Positions 30,847 through 40,159 of a stretch of DNA of 64,000 bases are shown one piece after another. The stretch's first letter is position 1, and every line of letters starts with the position of its first letter. Position numbers and translations under genes: made by a program. Source of the DNA: G965215055 sp965215055 (GTDB lineage: Bacteria > Pseudomonadota > Gammaproteobacteria > UBA4575); contig OZ244046.1 in the NCBI GenBank assembly GCA_965215055.1, positions 620,001 to 684,000 on the forward strand, written 5' to 3'. The notes below the pieces were generated by a model, which made no database searches, was not told where the DNA came from, and saw only the letters and a program-made list of their open reading frames with translations.

Positions 30847-31926
30847 GTGGCGATGCAAAACTATATCGAAACACGTGCCGACTTGTTCATTGATAACGTT
30901 GCACTGATAGACGTGCGCGCACCCGTGGAATACAAGCGCGGCGCCTTTCCCAATGCAGAGAATCTACCGATAATGGACGACCGTCAGCGTGAGATAGTCG
31001 GCACCTGCTATGCGCGGTACGGCCGGGAGAAGGCGATAGAAAAGGGGTATGAACTGGTGCGGGAAGAGGTAAGGGAAACGCGCGTCCGATCGTGGACGGA
31101 GTTTGCCCACCGCCATCCCAATGGTTCCCTGTATTGCTTCCGGGGCGGACTGCGTTCACAGATCGCACAGCAGTGGATGCGGGATGCAGGAGTCGATTTT
31201 CCCGTGATAAAGGGAGGCTACAAGGCACTGCGCGGCTTTCTGCTGAATGAACTGGAGCGCGTTGCAGACCAGTGCACATTCAAACTGGTTGGCGGGAAGA
31301 CCGGCTGCGGCAAGACCACGCTGGTTGGAAGCCTGGACAACGGCATCGACCTGGAAGCCGCCGCGCATCATCGCGGTTCCAGCTTTGGTCGCCACGCACA
31401 GCCGCAAAACAATCAAATAAATTTTGAAAATATCCTGGCAATAGCATTTCTGAAACTTGGAGAACGCAGCGTTGTCCTGGAAGATGAGGCGCGCACCATC
31501 GGCAAGGTAGGCATCCCCAAGACGTTATTTGAGAAAATGCGCTACTCGCCGCTGGTGGTGATTGAGGAACCCCGCGAAGCGAGGCTGCGGCGTCTCATGC
31601 AAGAATACATCGTTGACATGCAAGCCGAATTTACCGACCTGTACGGACAACAAGATGGTTTTGCTGCATTCTCTTCTTACCTTCTCGACAGTCTGGACAG
31701 GATTTGCAAAAGACTGGGGCCTGCCCGTTACGGCAACATTCGCAAAGACATGCAAAATGCGCTGAGTCTGCACGCCGACACCGGCAACCTTGCCAAACAT
31801 CGTGACTGGCTTACCGCCGTACTGGATAATTATTACGACCCCATGTACGAAGACCAGTTACGCCAGCGTAAAGAACACATCTGCTTTCGCGGCGATTATG
31901 CCTCCTGCCGTGAGTTTCTGCAGTAA
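30847..31926 (+). CDS. mnmH: tRNA 2-selenouridine synthase
   Basis: MnmH (also SelU or YbbB) replaces sulfur by selenium in 2-thiouridine at the wobble base of Lys, Glu and Gln tRNAs, via a geranylated intermediate, using selenophosphate. The product has 359 residues. The N-terminal rhodanese domain carries the active Cys in SLYCFRGGLRSQ, and the C-terminal P-loop domain shows LVGGKTGCGKTTL. Other conserved pieces are IDVRAPVEYKRGAFP and the GSSFGRH segment. It diverges from hisI. A selenophosphate synthetase is expected elsewhere in the genome; none is in this window. Confidence 0.93.
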   Translation: MAMQNYIETRADLFIDNVALIDVRAPVEYKRGAFPNAENLPIMDDRQREIVGTCYARYGREKAIEKGYELVREEVRETRVRSWTEFAHRHPNGSLYCFRGGLRSQIAQQWMRDAGVDFPVIKGGYKALRGFLLNELERVADQCTFKLVGGKTGCGKTTLVGSLDNGIDLEAAAHHRGSSFGRHAQPQNNQINFENILAIAFLKLGERSVVLEDEARTIGKVGIPKTLFEKMRYSPLVVIEEPREARLRRLMQEYIVDMQAEFTDLYGQQDGFAAFSSYLLDSLDRICKRLGPARYGNIRKDMQNALSLHADTGNLAKHRDWLTAVLDNYYDPMYEDQLRQRKEHICFRGDYASCREFLQ

Positions 31927-32050
31927 TAACAAACACCGTATTACGGTCCCATAATAAAAAATTATACGTATATTAAAAAAAACTTCTTCCTTCCTGTAAA
32001 ATTATATTAGAATATTCTTATATTATTACTATTTTATAGGAAAAGATGTC

Positions 32051-32647
32051 ATGAAACTTTCTAAAACAGCACTGGCGATACTATGCAGCGTACTCCTGGT
32101 AGGCACGTCGACACTCATCGGAGTTTTTGCCAAGAGCAATGAGCAGGAGCAGAGCGTGGTTTCTTCTGACTGCAACCTTCCCGCTGCGTTCACCGACCCG
32201 GAAGCGATGGCGGTCGCGATGGCAAATCCTGCCAAGTTCATGGAACTGGTAGCATTGATGAACAATCCGCTAACTACTCAGGAAATCATGGAATGTTCTT
32301 TGGACTCCAAGCAATGGAGCGTCTGGATGGCAAACATGAGCAACCCTGTAAAACTGATGAATGCATTTGTCCAATTCATGAATCCGCAGATGTACACGAA
32401 CTGGATGGCGGCTTCAATGAATCCGCAAACCTATCAACCCATGTATGCCTATGCCAACCCTGCTTTCTATATGCAATGGATGACGGCCATGATGAATCCC
32501 GCCTTCTATCAACCTGCATATAAAATGATGGACACCACTTGGCAACAGGAAGGCTTGGCGTGGATGATGAACCCGGCCAGTTACCAGCAAATGTTTGAGT
32601 CCATGTATCAAACCCCCGCTGCTGAAGCCGCGACTACAGAGGAATAA
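32051..32647 (+). CDS. Exported methionine-rich Asn-Pro repeat protein
   Basis: I do not recognise a characterised family. The 198-residue product starts with a signal peptide (MKLSKTALAILCSVLLVGTS, cleaved near residues 22-28). The rest is a chain of about eight Asn-Pro units spaced roughly 10 to 18 residues apart: ANPAKF, NNPLTT, SNPVKL, MNPQMY, MNPQTY, ANPAFY, MNPAFY and MNPASY. Methionines and aromatic residues fill the gaps (NWMAASMNPQTYQPMYAY). Two Cys remain after the signal (SSDCNL, IMECSL). Met-rich periplasmic proteins often bind copper or silver, but this is only an analogy. The gene stands alone behind a strongly AT-rich region with AGGAAAAG as ribosome site, and ends at its own terminator. 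Confidence 0.75.
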   Translation: MKLSKTALAILCSVLLVGTSTLIGVFAKSNEQEQSVVSSDCNLPAAFTDPEAMAVAMANPAKFMELVALMNNPLTTQEIMECSLDSKQWSVWMANMSNPVKLMNAFVQFMNPQMYTNWMAASMNPQTYQPMYAYANPAFYMQWMTAMMNPAFYQPAYKMMDTTWQQEGLAWMMNPASYQQMFESMYQTPAAEAATTEE

Positions 32648-32671
32648 CTGTAAGAATTGCAGGAAGCAAGC

Positions 32672-32716
32672 GGGATGGCGTTGACTCCCCGGAACCGGAG
32701 TAGAAACTACCATCCC
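32672..32716 (+). other. Structured 3' UTR element after the Met-rich gene
   Basis: The arms GGGATGG (32672-32678) and CCATCCC (32710-32716) are perfectly complementary and enclose a smaller hairpin in CTCCCCGGAACCGGAG. The element lies between the stop codon and the terminator. It may stabilise the mRNA or be a small RNA; function unknown. Confidence 0.45.
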
Positions 32717-32722
32717 ATTCCC

Positions 32723-32747
32723 AACCCGTGCATTGTCCGGGTTTTTT
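32723..32747 (+). terminator. Rho-independent terminator of the Met-rich gene
   Basis: AACCCG (32723-32728) pairs with CGGGTT (32738-32743) across a 9-base loop, and a run of six T follows from 32742. It is the clearest intrinsic terminator in this stretch and ends the single-gene transcript. Confidence 0.75.
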
Positions 32748-32786
32748 ATGAAATTTTGAACGGCTTTACTGCCGTCCCGTTTCCAC

Positions 32787-33014
32787 TCAGGGCTTATAGC
32801 ATTCGCTGGCGCAATAGTAGCAGCCGTTGACTTGCGAGTAATGCTTGCCAGCCTCCTTTATCGCAAAATGGCAACTGTGCAGGCCTTCTGAACCATGAAA
32901 ATTGCCTAGACAAACCCTCTCCTGTTCGTCAGGCATGTACGCGCATCCGGTAGCGTGAACTTCATGGACACCGTTTGGTTGCGCATTTTTGTTGACGTAG
33001 TAACGAGGCATCAT
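32787..33014 (-). CDS. Small Cys/His-rich protein of unknown function
   Basis: Taking ATG at 33012-33014, the product has 75 residues (MMPRYYVNKNAQPNGVHEVH at its start). It carries spaced Cys and His residues: HATGCAYMP, RVCLGNF, GLHSCHFAI and a C-terminal NGCYYCASECYKP. I know this layout (N-x-NAQ-x-NG-x-HEVH, then GC and C-x-x-C) from a widespread group of uncharacterised small bacterial proteins; metal binding is likely from the CxxC. The frame is open for 28 more codons upstream, but the conserved part begins here. It stands alone between the Met-rich gene and the restriction gene. Confidence 0.7.
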   Translation of the reverse strand: MMPRYYVNKNAQPNGVHEVHATGCAYMPDEQERVCLGNFHGSEGLHSCHFAIKEAGKHYSQVNGCYYCASECYKP

Positions 33015-33159
33015 TATCTCATCTAATGGACCGATAAAATATACCAGCATTAATCGAAAATAGCACTGTCTGCCAATCCGTTCACAGCGGACCGTCATAC
33101 TTCATCCCGACTGCATTATTTTTCCTGCGCAGCTCAAAAGCGCCGGGTTTTCCAATTCC

Positions 33160-36100
33160 CTACAGGTTGACCTCCGCATCCGGGTTCCCTGCCGCCAGTG
33201 CATTCATCCAGGCAAGGCAGAGGTCGCACGAGCGGTAGCCGCCATACGCTTCAGTCTCCTGGCGCTCAACGATGGGAAAGGTTGAATAGACGTAGCGCAC
33301 GTCATCGCGGTCAGTGACGCCGTAGAGGTGAAAGAACACGGCGTCGAGCTTGGCGCGCAGGTGAAGGCGGCGGTCCTCGTCCCACAGGAAGGGCGGCCTC
33401 ACCTCCCCGGTTTCGTCCACATAACCCATATCACCGGCGAAGGGTGCCATGTCGTGGGCAGTATAGGTCAGTTCCAGCACTGCCTCGCGGATAATCTCAC
33501 CGGCTGTTTTCGAACCGAAATGGACAGTGTCGTAGTGCTCCGGTGGGACAACGGGAAGTTGTTCAATGATAAACCAGTTCAGGTGCTGTCCCTGAATCTT
33601 CTGGCGCGCGACATAATCAAATGGAACAGTACTGAAATTGGCGAGCAGGAGAATAACGTTCACTACAGCCTGTCCGTCTATTGAAATGATGGGAAGCGTG
33701 TTTCCAGCACCGGCATTCGGAATCAGCGCAGCAATCATCGACCGAACATTAGTGGGTGCAGTTACGTCCTTAAATGCAAGCAGATATCCCGCGTCAGGAA
33801 AGTCCGTTTCACCTTTCAATACCCAAAATTGTGGGCTAGGCAACCAGTTCGGGTCGCAATGCTGCTCCAGCGTTGCCGGTACAGGCTGCGCAGGCCGGTG
33901 CTGGTTCTCCAGGTTGACAACGACGCCTGCAGCCCGGTGGTCGAACGCCTGCACTATCTTGCCTTCGTAGAGGGGTACCCATTCACCGGAAGGGCTGTCA
34001 TATTGGTTGCCACCGGTGGGCCAGGCACCTTCCTGTTCCTCAAGTTCCTTTCGCGTACGGAACAGACCGGAGTCGTTGGTCATATCAAACATCCGGGTGT
34101 ATTTCACCGGCCACGCCTTGACTTCCTCGTCAGACGAATGATCGACCAGTATTGGCAGACGTTTATAGATCGTAGTAGTCAACTCGGCATCGCGACGAGA
34201 GCGGAAGATCGGCGCTGTACCAGTATTCGGATTGACACGGGCAAAGTCTGTCGCCGTCAGCGGAAAACAACGCTCGGAGTCGTCGAGTTCGGACACACTG
34301 TGCAGAAAAAAGGCGCATCGCGCGTCACTGGATATCGGCGAGGGACTTGCGACAAACACACAGAATTTGAACGAGGCATGAATATCGGGAAAGAAGACCT
34401 TTTTGTTCTCGAAATCGTAGAGTGCTTTCAATCTTCCTTCTGTCGCCACGCCCTTGAAGAACCGCGATGCCGTCTTGTCGGAAGCAATGCCGGAGGGAGT
34501 GAGCAGTCCGACCATGCCTTCCGGCTTGACGAGGGTCATCGCGCGTTCGACAAACAGTGAATAGAGATTCACGTCACCGCCAGACAGCAATGGATAGTCA
34601 CCACAGGTCCGTGCCATGCGGACTGCGGTCACTGCCCGCTCGCTGGCTGTGGCAAAATCTCGCGCAAGCGGATTCCCGGCCTTTTCCAGGTCGGCAATCA
34701 TGCGCTTGCGGTCAGCGGCGCGTTGCGCCATGGCAATCTCGCGATGCCGGGCAGCAAACCATTCGACCTGTTGCAGTTTCATCCGGTCCCATGGCGGATT
34801 GCCAATCACGGCGTCAAAGCCGCCTTTCAGCCTGACGTTTTCCCATTCCGACCATACGTCGGGAAATGCCACCTGCCAGTTGAAAAAGCGTTCCTCGGTG
34901 ATGAGAATCCGCGCCTTTTCCAGCAGTCCGGCAAACCTTTTGCCTTCCGGCCTTTCCTTCGAGACTTCGATTTTGTCCAGGGCAATGTCGATGGGATCAC
35001 CGAACACCCCTGTAAGATAGGAATGAAGTGCCACCTTGTCTTCCTGGTTGCGAATATCCAGCCAATCAAAGGCTTGAACCAGTGACAGAAAAGCATTCAG
35101 CGGAGTCGTCATTTCCTCAATTTCAGCAAAGATGTCGGCGGAGCGGTGCGCCTCGGCAATCTCGGCGTCGGTCAGACTCTCGATAATCTGCATGGGAGCA
35201 GCCGCGCGAATGGCACGATTCAAGGACCTTTCCAGAAAAAGCCGTCCACCTCGTTCCGCCGTGTCAATGCCGCTTCGTACCCAGGCACCAAACAGGCTGT
35301 TACCACATCGCAGATGATGATCCAAAAAGCCCAGGGGCGCACCTACTGTAAAGGTGTGCAACCACAATGCGACCTTCGCCAGTTCCACGGCCATCGGGTT
35401 CTTGTCCACACCGTAGACGCAGCGCTTGAGTACCATGCGCCGGACAATGTGACGGTCGTCAAGTTGTTCTGCATCGATAGTCCAACCGCGTTCTTCGGCA
35501 TTGCCCATGATCGTATTGCGGATGACGTCGACCCGCTCGGTCAGTGGCGAGGTATAGCCGTCCCATGCAGCTTCTGCCTCCGCCATCGCCATGATTACCC
35601 TGTCGGCAAGATAATCAACGAGATTGACCAGGAAATGTCCCGAACCCATGGCCGGGTCGCATACTTTCAGTTCCAGGATCTTCTCGGCCGGGTCAAACCG
35701 TTTCAATCGTCCAACCTTTCGGTCTTCTGGCAAACTGCTTGTCTTGAGTTCGGAAATCCCGGCCTCGAAGGCGTCCATACATGACTGGACCAGGGGCCCA
35801 ACCGCTTCCTCGACAATCAGGCCAACTAGGTCATCGGGCGTATAATAGCTGCCCGACCCCTTGCGCGCGTAGATGTTGGGACGGACGATAATCTCCTTGC
35901 CTTCACGAATGATCTCGTGCTCCAGCAGGCGCTCGTAGATTGAGCCGAGTTGCTGAACACTCAAGTCGCGGTAGTTGATGTAGCGACGACCACTAGGCGT
36001 GGGCTCAAAGGAAAGTGCGTCAATGATGTCGGCCATGACCTGATCGCCGAGCTTGACGCTGTTGAGAAGCGGTGTTCGCACCCGGTCGAACAGTCCGCCA

Positions 36101-37215
36101 TTATAGGGTGGCAGGCCGATTGTCGTGTCGCCTTTGTCGATAGCACGGCAAAGATCGTCGATAATCGACCAGTACCGTGCCGCCGTCCCGGAAAAGGTAT
36201 CTTTGGCATCCTTGCGACGCCTGACATCGTCACGTACCTTCTCGCGGAGCGCGTAATCATCATAGCGTGTATCGCGTACAGGCAACAAGTTGCGATCCTC
36301 GGCATAGAGGATAAACAACAACCTGTAGAGTAGCACCAGGCTGGCTTCGCGCACTTCCGGCAATGGTGCTTCAGGCGCGGCAGCAGCGATGGCACGGGCA
36401 AGCTCCGGGAAGATCTGGCCGAAGACCAGGTCGGAAAGATTGCCGGCGACGCGCCGTTCGTGGAACCGGCTTTCCTCGATGATGCGTTGATGGAACGTGC
36501 GCGAGTCGACGGAGCTGGGAAGAAATGCTTCGCGTCGGAAAACCAGCGCAAACACGCGCAGCCAGTGACGGCGTTTGTCTTCGTCGAGGGCAAACAGGTC
36601 GTCATTGAAGCCAGGGAGGTTGAGAAGTACTGCAAGATCGACTTCGAAGAACTGCTCCGAGACGGAGCGGGCACCCTGGTAGTAAAGCCGCCAGCGCGCG
36701 CCGTTGGTGAGGATGCCCCAGCGTAGTTTACCGGTCGTCAAGTCGTCTACCCGCCGGAGATAGCGGAGCATCTGCGTTGAGGGTGCAGTCTCCTCTCCCC
36801 GGCGCCCGGAACGGCGATCAAGTGGTCGCAGCCAACGCTTGGATTCGACCATTGCCAGGCCGAATTCGTAACGCCTCCACTCCTGTGCAAAGCCGTTGGC
36901 ACGATTCTTTGCCTCATCGTCTGCGAACAGCAGGCCGTCCGGCACGTCTTCCCGGCCACGTGCAGAGAGATTCTGTTGACGAAGGCTGGACGTCCAGCCA
37001 AGGCAGACCAGGACGGGCCAAATCAGGTCATCTTCAGTCTGGCTTTCGTTTGGTGTTTGCGCGAGCGGAAAATGTTCGAAGATTGTGCGGAGGTCGTGCT
37101 CAAAGGTAACAAGGGCTTCAGGATCAAGAGTTTTCCAGTCTGCCGATTTGGTGATGGCTTCCTGGAGGAAGTCGTTGGCGAAAAGACTGCCTTGAAAAAT
37201 ATTCGTGATGCTCAC
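33160..37215 (-). CDS. Eco57I-like single-chain restriction-modification protein
   Basis: Type IIG-like proteins join an endonuclease and an N6-adenine methyltransferase in one chain. The product has 1351 residues, starting at GTG. Near residues 70-120 a nuclease-like pattern is seen: VPDGLLFADD and then LAMVESKRW (PD...ExK). The middle has the S-adenosylmethionine motif LKVCDPAMGSGHFLV (about residue 510) and the catalytic DAVIGNPPWDRM (about residue 790). The C-terminal third should recognise DNA. No partner gene lies on either side. The gene is visibly richer in GC than its neighbours, a sign of transfer. A BREX PglX-type methylase also shares these motifs, but no other BREX gene is nearby. 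Confidence 0.85.
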   Translation of the reverse strand: MSITNIFQGSLFANDFLQEAITKSADWKTLDPEALVTFEHDLRTIFEHFPLAQTPNESQTEDDLIWPVLVCLGWTSSLRQQNLSARGREDVPDGLLFADDEAKNRANGFAQEWRRYEFGLAMVESKRWLRPLDRRSGRRGEETAPSTQMLRYLRRVDDLTTGKLRWGILTNGARWRLYYQGARSVSEQFFEVDLAVLLNLPGFNDDLFALDEDKRRHWLRVFALVFRREAFLPSSVDSRTFHQRIIEESRFHERRVAGNLSDLVFGQIFPELARAIAAAAPEAPLPEVREASLVLLYRLLFILYAEDRNLLPVRDTRYDDYALREKVRDDVRRRKDAKDTFSGTAARYWSIIDDLCRAIDKGDTTIGLPPYNGGLFDRVRTPLLNSVKLGDQVMADIIDALSFEPTPSGRRYINYRDLSVQQLGSIYERLLEHEIIREGKEIIVRPNIYARKGSGSYYTPDDLVGLIVEEAVGPLVQSCMDAFEAGISELKTSSLPEDRKVGRLKRFDPAEKILELKVCDPAMGSGHFLVNLVDYLADRVIMAMAEAEAAWDGYTSPLTERVDVIRNTIMGNAEERGWTIDAEQLDDRHIVRRMVLKRCVYGVDKNPMAVELAKVALWLHTFTVGAPLGFLDHHLRCGNSLFGAWVRSGIDTAERGGRLFLERSLNRAIRAAAPMQIIESLTDAEIAEAHRSADIFAEIEEMTTPLNAFLSLVQAFDWLDIRNQEDKVALHSYLTGVFGDPIDIALDKIEVSKERPEGKRFAGLLEKARILITEERFFNWQVAFPDVWSEWENVRLKGGFDAVIGNPPWDRMKLQQVEWFAARHREIAMAQRAADRKRMIADLEKAGNPLARDFATASERAVTAVRMARTCGDYPLLSGGDVNLYSLFVERAMTLVKPEGMVGLLTPSGIASDKTASRFFKGVATEGRLKALYDFENKKVFFPDIHASFKFCVFVASPSPISSDARCAFFLHSVSELDDSERCFPLTATDFARVNPNTGTAPIFRSRRDAELTTTIYKRLPILVDHSSDEEVKAWPVKYTRMFDMTNDSGLFRTRKELEEQEGAWPTGGNQYDSPSGEWVPLYEGKIVQAFDHRAAGVVVNLENQHRPAQPVPATLEQHCDPNWLPSPQFWVLKGETDFPDAGYLLAFKDVTAPTNVRSMIAALIPNAGAGNTLPIISIDGQAVVNVILLLANFSTVPFDYVARQKIQGQHLNWFIIEQLPVVPPEHYDTVHFGSKTAGEIIREAVLELTYTAHDMAPFAGDMGYVDETGEVRPPFLWDEDRRLHLRAKLDAVFFHLYGVTDRDDVRYVYSTFPIVERQETEAYGGYRSCDLCLAWMNALAAGNPDAEVNL

Positions 37216-37406
37216 GCGCCACCGAATCTGCTGTTGAGTCTGTTTTCTTGCGCGGGTTTACAACAAAAGCTGCAAGCTAAAGTGCTTTCAGAAAAGTGCG
37301 CACACCGTTAAAAGTTGAGGTCCAGCTTGACTCCAGTTTGCCCATCGAACGAAAGCAGCCCGTGGCATAACACCTGCCACAAGCCGCAACAATTACATCG
37401 TTGATG

Positions 37407-37433
37407 GCGGACCCTGTAGCAAACAGGTTCCGC
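37407..37433 (-). repeat. Imperfect hairpin after pckG
   Basis: On the minus strand GCGGAACCTGT and ACAGGGTCCGC pair with one mismatch around a 5-base loop. It lies about 20 bases beyond the pckG stop and has no T-tract, so it is more likely an mRNA 3' stabiliser or a Rho-linked structure than an intrinsic terminator. Confidence 0.4.
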
Positions 37434-37450
37434 AATCAGCGTTTACGTCG

Positions 37451-39211
37451 TCAAGCTGCCTTGCTTTGCAGGGACAGGGCCGCAGAAATCTCGCCCAATT
37501 CGTCAAGCATGGCTTTTGGCATGCGGTTGCCGTATTCAGCAAAATACTCACCTATCGCAGCCATTTCCTGGTGCCATTGCGCCGGATCGAAGGAAAGTAA
37601 CTCCCGCATGGTTTCTGCAGAAACGTCAATTCCATCCGTATTTATGTCCTCGACATTGGGCAGGAAGCCAACGGGTGTTTCTCTTGCGTCAACTTTGCCT
37701 GCACAACGTTCAACAATCCAGGCCAGTACACGCATGTTCTCGCCAAAACCGGGCCACATGAACTTGCCGTCCTGGTCACGGCGAAACCAGTTCACATGAA
37801 AGATTTTTGGCAGCTTGTCGGACTTGCCATTGAAGCTGAGCCAGTGTGCAAAATAATCCCCGAAGTTGTATCCACAGAAAGGTTTCATTGCCATCGGGTC
37901 CCGTCGTATCTGACCAGCTCCGCCTATGGCGGCAGCAGTCATTTCCGATGCACAAGAGGCACCCACGAGCACACCATGCGACCAGTTTTTGGCCTGATAG
38001 ACGAGTGGTGCAAGTTCTTTGCGGCGACCGCCAAAGACCAGTGCCGTAATAGGCACACCATCCGGATGATCTGCCATGGGGGAGTATACCGGATTGTTTT
38101 TGGCAGAGACCGTAAAGCGTGAATTCGGATGTGCCGCCGGACCTGTTTCCGGATCGTAAGAGTCGCCTTTCCAGTTGAAGGCAGGCTGTTTGCCATCGTT
38201 CTTATCTTCCCACCATGGTTCGTTGTCCGCAGTTGTGCCTACATTGGTGAAAATGGCATCGTGCTTCAAGGTGTCATAGGCGTTTTTGTTGGACCACTCA
38301 TTCGTGCCGGGAACTACCCCGAAGTAGCCTGATTCAGGGTTGATGGCCCATAACCGCCCATCATCACGCAGATGCAACCAGCATATATCATCACCCACGG
38401 TGGTTACTTTCCAGTCCTTGTACTGTTCGGGTGGAATCAGCATGGCCAGATTGGTTTTACCGCAGGCGGATGGAAATGCGCAGGCAATATAATGCGTTTC
38501 ACCTTGCGGGCTTTCGAGACCTACGATCAACATGTGTTCTGCCAACCAGCCCTCCGTGCGTGCCTGCCAACTGGCAATACGCAGGGCGTGACACTTTTTA
38601 CCGAGCAGCGCGTTACCGCCGTACCCCGAACCAACGCTCTTGATGTAGAGTTCCTCGGGAAAGTGCATGATAAATCGTTTTTCCGGGTCTAAATCTCCGG
38701 TGGAATGCAGTCCCTTGACAAAAGTCCCTTCTTTTTCAATGCGTTTTAACGCGGGCTTGCCGATACGCGCCATGATTTTCATATTGGCCACCACGTAGGG
38801 GCTATCGGTAATCTCCACGCCGTTACGGGAAAGCGGAGAGTCTATCGGCCCCATGCAGTAGGGAATCACGTACATGGTACGACCTTGCATACAGCCGTCA
38901 AACAGCGCGTCTACTTTTGCGTGCGCCTCGTCCGGGTCCATCCAGTTATTATTTGGGCCTGCATCTTCCTCGTCCCTCGTACATACATAAGTAAGGTGTT
39001 CTACCCGCGCGACGTCCGAAGGGTCGGAGCGGTGCAGGTAACAATTCGGGTTGGTTTCTTCATTCAGCCTCAGCAGGGTACCCGTGGAAAGCATTTGATC
39101 AACCAGTGAATCAAATTCAGCGTCACTGCCTTCGCACCAGATAATTTCGTTCGGTTTTGTAAGTGCCGCTACTTCCTCTACCCACTTCGACAGGGCATTG
39201 TTTGTTGTCAT
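37451..39211 (-). CDS. pckG: Phosphoenolpyruvate carboxykinase (GTP)
   Basis: The enzyme interconverts oxaloacetate plus GTP with PEP, CO2 and GDP, at the entry to gluconeogenesis. The product has 586 residues, the length of the GTP class; the ATP class of most enteric bacteria is unrelated in detail. The P-loop with its reactive cysteine reads FPSACGKTNLAM. Other landmarks are GSGYGGNALLGKKCHALRIA and TVGDDICWLH. It is monocistronic, with a 180-base gap to the divergent alpha/beta hydrolase. Confidence 0.96.
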   Translation of the reverse strand: MTTNNALSKWVEEVAALTKPNEIIWCEGSDAEFDSLVDQMLSTGTLLRLNEETNPNCYLHRSDPSDVARVEHLTYVCTRDEEDAGPNNNWMDPDEAHAKVDALFDGCMQGRTMYVIPYCMGPIDSPLSRNGVEITDSPYVVANMKIMARIGKPALKRIEKEGTFVKGLHSTGDLDPEKRFIMHFPEELYIKSVGSGYGGNALLGKKCHALRIASWQARTEGWLAEHMLIVGLESPQGETHYIACAFPSACGKTNLAMLIPPEQYKDWKVTTVGDDICWLHLRDDGRLWAINPESGYFGVVPGTNEWSNKNAYDTLKHDAIFTNVGTTADNEPWWEDKNDGKQPAFNWKGDSYDPETGPAAHPNSRFTVSAKNNPVYSPMADHPDGVPITALVFGGRRKELAPLVYQAKNWSHGVLVGASCASEMTAAAIGGAGQIRRDPMAMKPFCGYNFGDYFAHWLSFNGKSDKLPKIFHVNWFRRDQDGKFMWPGFGENMRVLAWIVERCAGKVDARETPVGFLPNVEDINTDGIDVSAETMRELLSFDPAQWHQEMAAIGEYFAEYGNRMPKAMLDELGEISAALSLQSKAA

Positions 39212-39392
39212 TTCCGGTTCCTTGTTTATTAAAATAAATAGTTACGTTGCCCGGCCTGATAAGTAAAGCGGTAATGGCACTGAGCAAATCAAGAACTTGG
39301 TACTATACACCAGCGAAGCGAAATATATAATCTCAAGGAAGCTTTTATGGCAGATTTTACTTGCTTTATATCCATAAAGAGATAAAAAAACT

Positions 39393-40142
39393 ATGCAAAT
39401 AGTTTTTTCCAACAGCTCTGAAACGGTTTTGTCCGGAACACTCGACCAGGCTGAGAAGCCCATTACACAAGCTATTTTTACGCACTGCTTTACCTGTTCA
39501 AAAGACTATCCTGCCACTTACAGAATCTGCAAGGCATTGGTAAATCAGGGCATACAGGTATTCCGTTTTGATTTTACGGGCCTGGGTCAAAGTGAAGGCG
39601 ACTTCTCAGACACGGATTTTTCCAACAATATCGATGACATCCACGCCGCAGTGAAGTTTCTGACGGAAAACCATACACCTCCAAAATTGCTGATAGGACA
39701 CAGTCTGGGAGGAACGGCAGCTATAGCGGCCGCATGCGAGATCGAGGAGATTGAAGCCGTGGTGACTATCGCGGCTCCCAGCCGCCCTGCCCACGTGCTG
39801 GACCATTTTGAACAGCATATTCCAGCCATTATCAAGCACGGGTCTGCCGAGGTCACGATATTTGACCGTCCTTTCAAGTTGACTGAAAGGTATATCAAGG
39901 ATTTGAGATCCTACGATGAGGGCCGTTTTACCAGAAACCTGCATAAACCGATTCTCATCTTCCACTCACCTTATGACGATATCGTGTCGATTGACGAGGC
40001 CGCGAAGATCTTTACCAAGGCCAAACATCCAAAGAGTTTTATTTCACTGGATGATGCCGACCACCTGGTTTCGAGAAAACGGGATGCCGAATATATCGCC
40101 GAACACGTCGCCTGCTGGGCCAGGCGCCACGTCAGTGGATAG
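39393..40142 (+). CDS. Alpha/beta hydrolase
   Basis: The 249-residue product has the nucleophile elbow LLIGHSLGGTAA, an Asp in SPYDDIVSIDEA and a late His in DDADHLVSRKR, a plausible Ser-Asp-His triad. The FDFTGLGQSEGDF segment forms the usual oxyanion region. The same sequence type is known as the N-terminal half of hydrolase-OsmC fusions; here the OsmC part is missing, so it is a stand-alone member. Substrate unknown. It is divergent from pckG and convergent with tonB. Confidence 0.85.
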   Translation: MQIVFSNSSETVLSGTLDQAEKPITQAIFTHCFTCSKDYPATYRICKALVNQGIQVFRFDFTGLGQSEGDFSDTDFSNNIDDIHAAVKFLTENHTPPKLLIGHSLGGTAAIAAACEIEEIEAVVTIAAPSRPAHVLDHFEQHIPAIIKHGSAEVTIFDRPFKLTERYIKDLRSYDEGRFTRNLHKPILIFHSPYDDIVSIDEAAKIFTKAKHPKSFISLDDADHLVSRKRDAEYIAEHVACWARRHVSG

Positions 40143-40159
40143 CCTGAAAGAACTCTGCT

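Noticed and set aside
30847..31926. Possible selenoprotein because of the selenium-related enzyme
   Set aside because: The gene has no in-frame TGA; it uses an ordinary Cys in its rhodanese domain and modifies tRNA, so it says nothing about selenocysteine use.
33160..37215. BREX system with PglX
   Set aside because: No pglZ, brxC, brxA, brxB or Lon-like gene is near; a single-chain type IIG-like enzyme fits better.
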